A stretch of 38,292 bases of DNA from a virus, in IMG/VR virus record IMGVR_UViG_3300000553_000009, positions 1-38,292 of that record; one strand, 5' to 3'. The translations under genes and the position numbers were made by a program. This document shows positions 7,349-14,349 of this stretch, in pieces (positions within the stretch are counted from its first letter, which is position 1; each line of letters begins with the position of its first letter). The notes under the pieces are model-generated. The model was given only the letters and a program-made list of their open reading frames with translations. It was not told the origin of the DNA and made no database searches.

Positions 7349-7725
7349 TGAAAGCTATCGGTTTTTATAAAAGTTTCTGTCTCATTCTTCTCCACTACTT
7401 CATATTTCTGACCGGGATAATGAAGCATCATGTACAATTCAAGTTCTTCTTCGGAATAAGCATTAACATACTTCTTCTCGCCTTTCATTTTAATTTCATA
7501 AATAGGATGAATGATCGTGTCGAAATATACGTACTTATACACCCGACCAAGGGCTACTCGAAATATAAATTCCAACATTATGAATATTACCAATGCCAAT
7601 ACCCACCAATTTCTACATGCCACTTGATGATACATCAATGCTATTCCTAATAGAGACATCCCCCAGCCATACCAATCCCAAGGGCGTTCTTCTCTTGCCA
7701 ATAATTTAGGTGCTTGTATTGCCAT
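7345..7725 (-). CDS. Membrane protein with two transmembrane helices, 126 aa
   Basis: The N-terminal half has two closely spaced hydrophobic helices (about WGMSLLGIALMY at 22-33 and WWVLALVIFIMLEFIFRVAL at 40-59) joined by a short loop. They are followed by a soluble, acidic C-terminal domain rich in Tyr and Glu. It is probably anchored in the inner membrane; the topology is not certain. The family is unknown. It overlaps the 7706-7924 gene by 20 bases upstream and NADAR by four bases downstream, so the three are probably made from one transcript. Confidence 0.6.
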   Translation of the reverse strand: MAIQAPKLLAREERPWDWYGWGMSLLGIALMYHQVACRNWWVLALVIFIMLEFIFRVALGRVYKYVYFDTIIHPIYEIKMKGEKKYVNAYSEEELELYMMLHYPGQKYEVVEKNETETFIKTDSFQ

Positions 7726-7924
7726 CGACTAATTCCTTTTTACGTTTTTCAATTGTCACTTCCAAATCATCCAATAATTTGGTAATATTTTTTGCTCCGG
7801 TGGACATTTCTCGCTTATATAGCCGAAAATATCGCTCTTTCAATGCTACTAAGATAGTATCCGTTTGAAATATTACTTCAGGATCAATTACTGATTCTAT
7901 CACTTTTTTCTTTTTAGCTGCCAT
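7706..7924 (-). CDS. Hypothetical protein, 72 aa
   Basis: A small, Lys-rich, probably helical protein starting MAAKKKKV. It looks like a coiled or helical hairpin (ITKLLDDLEVTIEKRKKEL) and may bind nucleic acid or a partner protein; no family is recognised. It sits two bases after the 7927-8133 gene and overlaps the following membrane-protein gene by 20 bases. Confidence 0.55.
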   Translation of the reverse strand: MAAKKKKVIESVIDPEVIFQTDTILVALKERYFRLYKREMSTGAKNITKLLDDLEVTIEKRKKELVDGNTST

Positions 7925-7926
7925 GA

Positions 7927-8133
7927 TTATTGATCTTCTTTCTTTCCATATGAAAATCCTTTGTAATAAATTTCTGCTATTTTGGAAGATTTTAATCCAT
8001 CATCAAATCCTATACTATATCCATTCTCATAAAAAAAGATTCCAGCCTTTTCTATTTGTTCTTTGATATATGTCAGTTCTTTTCCAGATACGAAACAATT
8101 ATCACCAATATCTTTTAAAATCTTATCAATCAT
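7927..8133 (-). CDS. Hypothetical protein, 68 aa
   Basis: A short acidic protein with Gly/Tyr-rich repeats of the kind FYENGYSIGFDDGLKS and YYKGFSYGKKED, not assigned to a family. It is the first gene after an AAAACC-type promoter and so probably heads the operon running through the membrane protein to NADAR. Confidence 0.6.
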   Translation of the reverse strand: MIDKILKDIGDNCFVSGKELTYIKEQIEKAGIFFYENGYSIGFDDGLKSSKIAEIYYKGFSYGKKEDQ

Positions 8134-8157
8134 GCCCGATTATCCTCTGGTTTTAAT
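8134..8157 (-). promoter_or_regulatory. AAAACC-type promoter heading the 8133 operon
   Basis: ATTAAAACCAGA (8146-8157), GATAAT hexamer, 12 nt from motif end to ATG 8133 (one shorter than the other copies). It overlaps the HAD gene stop at 8153-8155. Confidence 0.55.
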
Positions 8158-8722
8158 AGTTGAAAGCTTCCACGATTCTCTCCTTCAAATCAGACACATA
8201 TGTATCATCTATAGGATCTTCCCAATTAACATTAAAGTTGGAAACTTGTAATAGATTGTCATATGGAAGATTATCAAGAAATAAAACCTTATTATGCCTA
8301 CCTTCCGTGTGAAAATACCAATCCATATCATCTATCAGTATATTATGTTTACCCGCAAACTTGGGATGAATAAAATATCCTTCAATATCCTCTCTTCCAT
8401 AAATGTTGGTATTTGGATTAAACTCCAATTCAAATTTTTGATTAACCGCAGTTATATATTCCAAGATACCAGTGGATAACATATACACATTATCATTTCC
8501 CAACAATTGTCTAGAAAATGACAATAATTCTTTGGTGCAATTCCTTAAAAAGGATACGTACCATAATCCTCTGACTTGATATTTTATCCCATAATTATAT
8601 TCTCCATATGTATACAATAATTCATCTGCATCTTTTTCACTTGAAGCGTATAAAGAATGAATCATTGTGTGGTCAACGTCGAAATGAAGACAATTGTTAT
8701 TTTTAGATTTAGAGATTATCAT
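8153..8722 (-). CDS. HAD-superfamily phosphatase, 189 aa
   Basis: Motif I is HFDVDHT (D15, D17, T19: the DxDxT nucleophile pattern of phosphatases). Motif II is probably MLSTG (81-85), and motifs III/IV are KFAGKHNILIDDMD (121-134, with the Lys and the double Asp). This is a complete HAD core with a small cap insert between residues 25 and 70. The substrate is unknown. In T4 a HAD domain within polynucleotide kinase removes 3' phosphates from cut RNA, and an RNA ligase lies in the same gene run, so a 3'-end-healing role is possible; no kinase domain is attached. It starts at ATG 8722, divergent from the LAGLIDADG gene. Confidence 0.7.
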   Translation of the reverse strand: MIISKSKNNNCLHFDVDHTMIHSLYASSEKDADELLYTYGEYNYGIKYQVRGLWYVSFLRNCTKELLSFSRQLLGNDNVYMLSTGILEYITAVNQKFELEFNPNTNIYGREDIEGYFIHPKFAGKHNILIDDMDWYFHTEGRHNKVLFLDNLPYDNLLQVSNFNVNWEDPIDDTYVSDLKERIVEAFNY

Positions 8723-8739
8723 AATTTATACTTTTATAC

Positions 8740-8750
8740 TAAATATTTAT
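8740..8750 (+). promoter_or_regulatory. Late-type TAAATA box before the LAGLIDADG gene
   Basis: TAAATA 8740-8745 + 5 nt + ATG 8751. With the following bases it forms the palindrome ATAAATATTTAT-like core that also gives TATAAATA on the minus strand. Confidence 0.55.
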
Positions 8751-9728
8751 ATGAAAAGAATAATTTCAGAGGAAGAAAAGACAGAAATGGTTAAAATGTA
8801 TTTAAACAATAGTTCATTAAAAATAATTAGAAATAAATTTAAAACTAATGTTTCTTTGATAAAGCAGGTATTGAAGGTTCATGGAATAGAAGTTACTTGT
8901 AGAACGACTACATTAAATATAGAATATTTTAAATATATTGATACTGCTGAGAAAGCATATTGGTTAGGATTTATTGTAGCAGACGGGTGTGTTCAAAAAA
9001 GTGGTTATAAACTAGCCTTCTGCGTAAAAGATTCAGATATTTTATATAAATTTCAAAAGGCTATAAATGCAGGGAGCCCCGTTGGTCATAGATTTGTATT
9101 CGACAAAAGGACCAATAAAACGTATGAACAATATAATTTACAAATATGTTCTAAAGAATTTTGCCAACATATTAAAAATCATGGAGTAGATGAAAATAAA
9201 TCTAAAGAATTCAATTTTCCAAATATTGAGGGAAAATATTATTCACACTTTATTAGAGGCATGTATGACGGCGACGGAAGCATTAACATACGAACTTCTA
9301 AAATTCATAAAAATATATTATTTTCTATTAATATGATTAGTACTTTATCATGTATAACATATATTAAAAATTATTTAGAAACGATAAATATATATTCTCA
9401 AAAAATTATCAGTGATAAAAGATATGATATACACTATTTGATCATACAACGAATGGCCCCACAATTTTTAGAATGGATATATAATGAATCAGATATAAGC
9501 ATAAGATTAAATAGAAAATATGATAAATATATAAATAATTTAGATCAGTTTTCTAATCAGACAACCTTTTTTCAAATAAAATTTCATAAAACTGGTCAAA
9601 TATTTAAAGTTCCAAATTTGGAACAATTTTGCAGGGAGCATAATTTAAATTCTAATTATTTACGAAAAAATAAACTCAATAATAAAATTTCCTATAAGGG
9701 AAAACATGCTAATTGGGAATTGTTATGA
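8751..9728 (+). CDS. LAGLIDADG homing endonuclease, 325 aa
   Basis: A freestanding two-motif LAGLIDADG endonuclease. Residues 1-45 form a helix-turn-helix-like segment (SEEEKTEMVKMYLNNSS...). The first catalytic motif is WLGFIVADG (71-79) and the second FIRGMYDGDG near 165; the Asp of each normally binds the metal. The C-terminus after residue 280 may be another DNA-reading segment. It is placed between the HAD and metallophosphoesterase genes, opposite to their direction, and has its own promoter box. ATG 8751 is chosen over the upstream frame start because the box sits exactly 5 nt before it. The same architecture recurs, broken, at 10496-11497. Confidence 0.85.
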   Translation: MKRIISEEEKTEMVKMYLNNSSLKIIRNKFKTNVSLIKQVLKVHGIEVTCRTTTLNIEYFKYIDTAEKAYWLGFIVADGCVQKSGYKLAFCVKDSDILYKFQKAINAGSPVGHRFVFDKRTNKTYEQYNLQICSKEFCQHIKNHGVDENKSKEFNFPNIEGKYYSHFIRGMYDGDGSINIRTSKIHKNILFSINMISTLSCITYIKNYLETINIYSQKIISDKRYDIHYLIIQRMAPQFLEWIYNESDISIRLNRKYDKYINNLDQFSNQTTFFQIKFHKTGQIFKVPNLEQFCREHNLNSNYLRKNKLNNKISYKGKHANWELL

Positions 9729-9746
9729 TCCCAAATTAGCGCTTTA

Positions 9747-10466
9747 TTACTTGGTTGAGTCATATTCGTAGAGTTCGTTTATATCTAAACAACGATATTT
9801 TACACCATCACATTCATCAGTAATGGCATTGTGATAATGCCCAGATATAATCTCTTGCACTTCAGATTTTTTAGCAATATCAGTCATGGTAATTCGTTGT
9901 GCCAATGCCTCATCTAGTAAAGTAGGATCACGATCAACATACCATCCAAAATGGTTTACTAGAGTATTAGTCCTGTGGTTGAAGTATTCAGGACAATCAT
10001 GAGAAAACATGATATCACATTTTTCTACCTTATCGAGTTTAGGAGTTATTTCATTCTTCCAATAGGTGCTTCCTTCTTTTCTAACATATCTATCTACTGA
10101 AATCCCTCCTCCAACAAGCAAAGCTTTTTTACCATTGGGGAATAGTCCAACTTCCCCAGATTTAGTCAAAAATACATTGGACCATTTAGAATCCCATATT
10201 TCTGAATAGGGGGCATCATGGTTCCCAATGATGATATACACTCTAACATCCATTTGGGAACATATACTGTTTAAGTATTCTAACCATGCCAATGTATTTT
10301 TAATGGCTATATCTTTTTCACCAAACCCAATTCCATTGTCCCCTAACGAACAGCAATCCGAACCATTTGGTATTCGCAAATTTACTAATTCCCACAATAC
10401 ACTTTGATTATGCGTATCGCTAATGAGTATGACGGTGTTCGAACGGAATAAATAATTTATTTTCAT
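9747..10466 (-). CDS. Calcineurin-like metallophosphoesterase, 239 aa
   Basis: The metal-binding motifs of the family appear in order: LISDTHN (14-20), SLGDNG, IIGNHDA, FSHDCPE and SGHYHN. These bind two metal ions and cleave phosphomonoesters or phosphodiesters. The compact size suits a nucleotide or nucleic-acid phosphoesterase. It is flanked on both sides by LAGLIDADG genes on the plus strand, one intact and one broken, and no promoter element precedes its ATG at 10466. Its former promoter may therefore have been displaced by an insertion. The substrate cannot be read from sequence. Confidence 0.85.
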   Translation of the reverse strand: MKINYLFRSNTVILISDTHNQSVLWELVNLRIPNGSDCCSLGDNGIGFGEKDIAIKNTLAWLEYLNSICSQMDVRVYIIIGNHDAPYSEIWDSKWSNVFLTKSGEVGLFPNGKKALLVGGGISVDRYVRKEGSTYWKNEITPKLDKVEKCDIMFSHDCPEYFNHRTNTLVNHFGWYVDRDPTLLDEALAQRITMTDIAKKSEVQEIISGHYHNAITDECDGVKYRCLDINELYEYDSTK

Positions 10467-10483
10467 TTATGTGTGTAGTTTAC

Positions 10484-10495
10484 TAAATATAATTA
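10484..10495 (+). promoter_or_regulatory. Late-type TAAATA box before the broken LAGLIDADG gene
   Basis: TAAATA 10484-10489 + 6 nt + ATG 10496. The promoter is kept although the gene behind it is frameshifted. Confidence 0.5.
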
Positions 10496-11497
10496 ATGAG
10501 AACTAAATTGCCAACTGAAAGTGTTGATATTGTTAGATCCCTATATCCTATATATGGGGCTAAAAAATGTATTGAAGAAACGGGACTAACCATGCTAGAC
10601 ATACGAAATATTATTTATAAATATAAATTAAAAGTAATAGAACTTTCTAAAACTAGGATATTATCAGAAAGCGACATTGATAAGGTAAAAGAGCTATACC
10701 CCCTTTATGGATATAAAAAATGTATAGTAGAAACGGGTCTAAATAAGCTTGATATTCAAAAAATTGTTTTTAAATTTAAATTAAAAGTATTTAATAGATC
10801 TAAGACAAAATTAGATCTATTAAATTATATCCTACCGCGTTCGACCCTTCCCCCTTTTTAAATATTTTAAAACCGCAAGTTGCATACTTATTAGGGTTAA
10901 TATGGGCAGATGGATCATTGGGAAATAATAAAAATTGTAATGTGTCTGTATCTATCGTAAATAATGATATGGTTCAATTACTAGATATTTTTAACTCTAC
11001 TGGTAAATGGAGATATTATAATATAAGCAGAAATCAGTGGAAGCCCATTCTCTCTGCTGTTGTAAATAACAGACTATTATATGAATTTTTAGTTGACAAT
11101 GATTATAAATTAAAGTCTTATAACTCAGCAGATAAAATCTTATCTAAAATCCCCAATAGTTTGCATCATTATTTTTTTAGAGGCTTAATAGATGGGGACG
11201 GATGTTTTTATTTAAATAAATAACAATAATAGTTGTCAATTTTCTATATCTAGTACATATAGTCAAGATTGGACATATTTTATAAACTTTTTAAATGATT
11301 CACGCCTCAAATTTTCTATGAAACAACGTAGCCATAAAAGTAAGTCAGGTAAAATTAGTCATTCTTCGTTCATTAGAATAACTAATAAACAACATATTAA
11401 TAAGTTGGGACAAGTTATCTATAATGATTTCGAAAATGACCATATTGGACTTTTACGAAAATATAATATTTATAGAAATATATCAAATAAATGTTAA
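10496..11497 (+). pseudogene. Frameshifted LAGLIDADG homing endonuclease
   Basis: Three consecutive reading segments make one endonuclease. The first (10496-10861) holds two copies of a 43-aa helix-turn-helix unit, each ending KLKV. The second (open from about 10855 to TAA 11221) holds LLGLIWADGSL and FRGLIDGDGCF, the two catalytic motifs. The third (from about 11222 to TAA 11495-11497) is the C-terminal domain and is in the same frame as the first. So there are two compensating frameshifts, near 10830-10858 (a C/T-run, CCCTTCCCCCTTTTT) and near 11205-11222 (an A/T-run). The protein is broken unless these are sequencing errors or sites of frameshifting. The architecture resembles the intact gene at 8751, with a doubled HTH. 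The 3' end meets the convergent 11494 gene. Confidence 0.8.
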
Positions 11498-11688
11498 TCC
11501 TCGTTCAAAGAATCATTTTCATGTGTCTGATCCCGTTCTTCTTCCTGTTCTTTATCTTTTTTATCTTTTGATGAATTTTTATTTCTCAGACTACTAAAGT
11601 CTATATTTTTAAAATTTTCGTCGTATGCCTTTAAATCAGACACTCGACTTTTCCACCCTTTTCCCGCTGCCCATGCTTCTTTACTCAT
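11494..11688 (-). CDS. Hypothetical protein, 64 aa, charged tail
   Basis: Starts MSKEAWAAGKGWKSRVSDLKAYDENF and continues as a highly charged, low-complexity stretch (KDKKDKEQEEERDQTHEND), probably disordered. Not recognised. It overlaps the 11681-11920 gene by 8 bases and belongs to the RadA-like operon. It is convergent with the broken endonuclease gene, sharing the last bases. Confidence 0.5.
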   Translation of the reverse strand: MSKEAWAAGKGWKSRVSDLKAYDENFKNIDFSSLRNKNSSKDKKDKEQEEERDQTHENDSLNED

Positions 11689-11920
11689 ATGTCAAATCGA
11701 TATTATAATTTCCCTTACTATCATGGGTAATATATTCTTCCGATTCCAAATCATCATAAGTTTCACAAAATTCCAAATTCATCGCCCAACTATTTTGTCT
11801 GCCCGGTGACAGATGAGGCCAACATAAAGCAATAACCATTGTCCCAATTTCTTGTGTAGTGAATCGTCCATCACATAATTCCACGGGAATCACAATATCT
11901 CTTACAGATTCAGCTTCCAT
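11681..11920 (-). CDS. Hypothetical protein, 79 aa
   Basis: A short acidic protein containing RFTTQEIGTMVIALCWPHLSPG, which could be a small helical, partner-binding module; no known family. It overlaps the 3' end of the RadA-like gene by 19 bases. Gene overlap and order suggest it is translated with the ATPase and may work with it, but there is no sequence support for a role. Confidence 0.5.
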   Translation of the reverse strand: MEAESVRDIVIPVELCDGRFTTQEIGTMVIALCWPHLSPGRQNSWAMNLEFCETYDDLESEEYITHDSKGNYNIDLTYE

Positions 11921-12804
11921 ATCGCAGAATCTCCTCTCCCATACTTGATTAATTTCATTTCATTCTCCAAATCCACAAGAATAAGCTTTGCAGTGGCAGG
12001 TTTCACTCCTAGAGTCTCCACTACTCGATTTACTGTAATCAAAGGGGGATCATTAATTGCCATGACCTGTTCCTTTCGCAATACCTTAACTGATTCTTTC
12101 TTTTCTTTCATATCTTTTTCTTCGTTATATTCTCCAATGAATTCGTAACCTTCTGATGTAAGTTTGGCCTCATGTTTCATAGTAGGGCCAAATCTATGCT
12201 TCTGCATATCAATAATTCGCAATTCTGGGTTATCCTTAATCTTCAAAATGCTAAAATTACCATCCACTGCATAGGGAAGAGTCATTCCTCCTCTAATTCC
12301 GCCATCTGCTGTCTCTTGAACAATGAATAGTAGTGTGCATGAATTAACTTTAGCCTGTTTTACTAAATTGTCAATGAAATAATGTATTTTTCCTACAGAA
12401 TTTAGCTTTTTATCGGTTGTCAAGGTCTGAAATGAATCAATAACCATGAAATCGAGTTCTTTCAATTCTTCCAAAAGCAAATCAACATCAGTAATCGTAC
12501 CTACTCGCAAATCTTTGATATTAAGCCTTTGACAATTGTAAGCTACTTGGCAAACATCCTCTTCTCCGGTAGAATACGCTACTCGATAATTTTTATGAGT
12601 TAAAAGTTCTCCAAGAGTTAATGCAAAGATGCTCTTTCCGACGCCTGGTAGTGCTTTTAACGTGAGAGTTGATCCAGGCAGAAGTCCCATGCCGAATATA
12701 GAATCAAGCGCATCCACGCCCGTCCTGAGCCTATTAAAGAATGCATCAGGGATAATCACATCAGAAATTTTCTGAAATGGTTTCTTTTCAAAATCCAAAG
12801 TCAT
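11902..12804 (-). CDS. RadA/Sms-like RecA-fold ATPase with C-terminal winged helix
   Basis: A RecA-fold ATPase of 300 aa. Walker A is ALPGVGKS (51-58), Walker B is LDFMVIDS (117-124), and YSTGEED (77-83) and QKHRFGP (201-207) correspond to RadA motifs; the KHRFG matches the KNRFG signature with one change. RadA drives branch migration in recombination. Unlike bacterial RadA this protein lacks the N-terminal Cys4 zinc finger and the C-terminal Lon-like domain. Instead residues 240-300 look like a winged helix (VNRVVETLGVKPATAKLILVDLE). It could serve recombination-dependent replication; DnaB/Sak4-like roles are alternatives. It is the first gene after an AAAACC-type promoter. Confidence 0.8.
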   Translation of the reverse strand: MTLDFEKKPFQKISDVIIPDAFFNRLRTGVDALDSIFGMGLLPGSTLTLKALPGVGKSIFALTLGELLTHKNYRVAYSTGEEDVCQVAYNCQRLNIKDLRVGTITDVDLLLEELKELDFMVIDSFQTLTTDKKLNSVGKIHYFIDNLVKQAKVNSCTLLFIVQETADGGIRGGMTLPYAVDGNFSILKIKDNPELRIIDMQKHRFGPTMKHEAKLTSEGYEFIGEYNEEKDMKEKKESVKVLRKEQVMAINDPPLITVNRVVETLGVKPATAKLILVDLENEMKLIKYGRGDSAIWKLNL

Positions 12805-12831
12805 GTGGCGATTATGATCTGGTTTTAATTA
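12805..12831 (-). promoter_or_regulatory. AAAACC-type promoter before the RadA-like gene
   Basis: TAATTAAAACCAGA (12818-12831), CATAAT hexamer, then 6 nt to ATG 12804. The stop of the 60-aa gene (12829-12831) forms its first bases. Confidence 0.55.
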
Positions 12832-13011
12832 CCGAGAATTATCCATAACCCACCAACTAATCTCTTTCTGGAACGATTTCTCATTAGTAATAGTTCCCTC
12901 TTTCAAGAATATATAAGTCTCTGGATTTTCATTATCCTGCCCCCATACCTCAATAACATCAGGAGAAGTCATTATAAATGAATAATCTCCAATAACTGCT
13001 TCATATTTCAT
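12829..13011 (-). CDS. Hypothetical protein, 60 aa
   Basis: A small acidic protein with a beta-rich look (YEAVIGDYSFIMTSPDVIEVW), not recognised. Coupled to the metallopeptidase gene by a 4-base overlap (ATGA), so it is probably made with it. Confidence 0.55.
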   Translation of the reverse strand: MKYEAVIGDYSFIMTSPDVIEVWGQDNENPETYIFLKEGTITNEKSFQKEISWWVMDNSR

Positions 13012-13943
13012 AACTGATTCAATATTTTCTTCACTATTTGTTTAAACCTATAAGTTGCTGCGGTGTTGGGCATTTCCTTCCAATGTTCAATCATTACTGC
13101 GAAAAATTCATCAGCATTAGTCAGTCCATACTCATCGGGAAATCCTATTTTTTTAGAAATTCTCATTCTATTGGCATTGGCCATCATTACTTGAGAATTA
13201 TCCTGTACTGATCTAGGCTCTAATTCCAACTTCTTAATTTTGGCCTTTTTATAGAAAATATTAAGAACATCATTATAAGCCTTGAATAATTGGCGGTCAA
13301 TTCTATCTGGGGCCATATCCGCAAGCAAATGGGAATATTCGTGAATCCAAGTATTCTGATCATCAATACTAAGATAATCAATATAGATTAATCTATCACC
13401 ATACAGGGCAGCTATAGGACTATGTTTACTTGTCATTCCCCGCGTAACAGGGTTCTTATTAACATCAGTAATAATTATATTAGGCTTTCTATTAGGCAAA
13501 AGATCCTTAATATATCCCAATAAATAGTCTACTTGTCGCACTACAATCCTATAATTATAGGAACCCTTGGAAAAATCCTGAGAAGGATCTACATATTGAT
13601 CCACAAACACAGAGACTCCCATTTTTTCATAGACCTTTTTAGAATTTCCGATAGTAGGTTTCTTAACTCTTGCTAAGTATTCCTCTGTTTTATCCTGTAA
13701 GAATTTTTCTGCCCTTGGAGGTAAAACACTACGCAATCTTCTATATTGGTCATAAATCTCTTGTGTCTTATAGTCTTCTGGACCAAATGTTCCAGATTTA
13801 ATGTAATCTACATAATCTTTAGCTTGCTGTGCCAAATCTTCCGGAGAAGTAAAATTGGGTTGTACCCCTTGAGATTTTAATTCTTGCTTTCTCAGGCGAT
13901 TTCTCTCCTGTTTTTCCAGAAATATTTTAAAAGATACAGACAT
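13008..13943 (-). CDS. Zinc metallopeptidase-like protein with HExxH, 311 aa
   Basis: Contains the zincin motif HEYSH (201-205) within WIHEYSHLLADMAP, preceded by a strand-like IYIDYLS. About 70 residues later NADEFFAVMIEHW (277-288) supplies Glu279 as a candidate third ligand, as in gluzincins. The N-terminal 100 residues are charged and helical and could bind a partner. The overall pattern matches phage and toxin-type zincins only in this core. Phage use could be virion processing, host-protein cleavage or head maturation; none is shown. There is no signal peptide. The start fits a TAAATA box 5 nt upstream, so late expression is likely. Confidence 0.65.
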   Translation of the reverse strand: MSVSFKIFLEKQERNRLRKQELKSQGVQPNFTSPEDLAQQAKDYVDYIKSGTFGPEDYKTQEIYDQYRRLRSVLPPRAEKFLQDKTEEYLARVKKPTIGNSKKVYEKMGVSVFVDQYVDPSQDFSKGSYNYRIVVRQVDYLLGYIKDLLPNRKPNIIITDVNKNPVTRGMTSKHSPIAALYGDRLIYIDYLSIDDQNTWIHEYSHLLADMAPDRIDRQLFKAYNDVLNIFYKKAKIKKLELEPRSVQDNSQVMMANANRMRISKKIGFPDEYGLTNADEFFAVMIEHWKEMPNTAATYRFKQIVKKILNQL

Positions 13944-13954
13944 TCAAATATTTA
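13944..13954 (-). promoter_or_regulatory. Late-type TAAATA box before the metallopeptidase gene
   Basis: TAAATA (minus strand, 13949-13954) + 5 nt + ATG 13943. The TAA stop of the upstream 13952 gene is part of the box. Confidence 0.6.
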
Positions 13955-14275
13955 TTCAATATAATCCTCAATTTTATAGATACTATTAGTAGTGGTAAAA
14001 TAATCACCGTCCACTATCGTAACCGGAGAGGTATAGAATAATCCAGGACATTTTACATCGTTTCGTATGTAACGCATCATTTTAAGGGATTGCCCTACTT
14101 CTGGACCTTCCAAAATGTCTCCCGCGACCCAATATCCCACATTAGGGGATAAATGGTCCTCGGATATGGACGCTTTAAATAGGGAATCCCATACGCTCGC
14201 GCCATATTCCTCTACCGTTTGCGCGGATTGTACATTCGGAATATCACACTTATCAATTTTTGTCAACTTTTTCAT
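13952..14275 (-). CDS. Hypothetical protein, 107 aa
   Basis: Soluble, slightly acidic, not recognised. It contains VGYWVAGDILEGPEVGQSL and MRYIRNDV, and ends in a beta-rich segment (VTIVDGDYFTTTNSIYKIEDYIE). It is preceded by an AAAACC-type promoter, and a TATAAATA sequence lies just upstream of that, so it may be read both early and late. It ends inside the promoter box of the metallopeptidase gene. Confidence 0.6.
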   Translation of the reverse strand: MKKLTKIDKCDIPNVQSAQTVEEYGASVWDSLFKASISEDHLSPNVGYWVAGDILEGPEVGQSLKMMRYIRNDVKCPGLFYTSPVTIVDGDYFTTTNSIYKIEDYIE

Positions 14276-14312
14276 CAGGCCAGTATGATCTGGTTTTAAT
14301 TAAATATTTATA
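14276..14312 (-). promoter_or_regulatory. Tandem promoter: AAAACC type plus upstream TATAAATA
   Basis: TAATTAAAACCAGA (14289-14302), CATACT hexamer and 6 nt to ATG 14275. A full T4-late-like TATAAATA (14305-14312) lies 2 nt upstream of the element. This is the only AAAACC copy not overlapping an upstream gene. Confidence 0.5.
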
Positions 14313-14349
14313 TCGGAACAGCTTCACATGAAGGATTTATATGGAAATA

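Noticed and set aside
8694-8750. Upstream start for the intact LAGLIDADG gene
   Set aside because: The extension is hydrophobic and reads through the promoter box. ATG 8751 has the standard spacing.
9718-9740. Hairpin TTGGGA...TCCCAA at the end of the LAGLIDADG gene
   Set aside because: Short stem, not followed by a T-run, and partly inside the coding sequence; not called a terminator.
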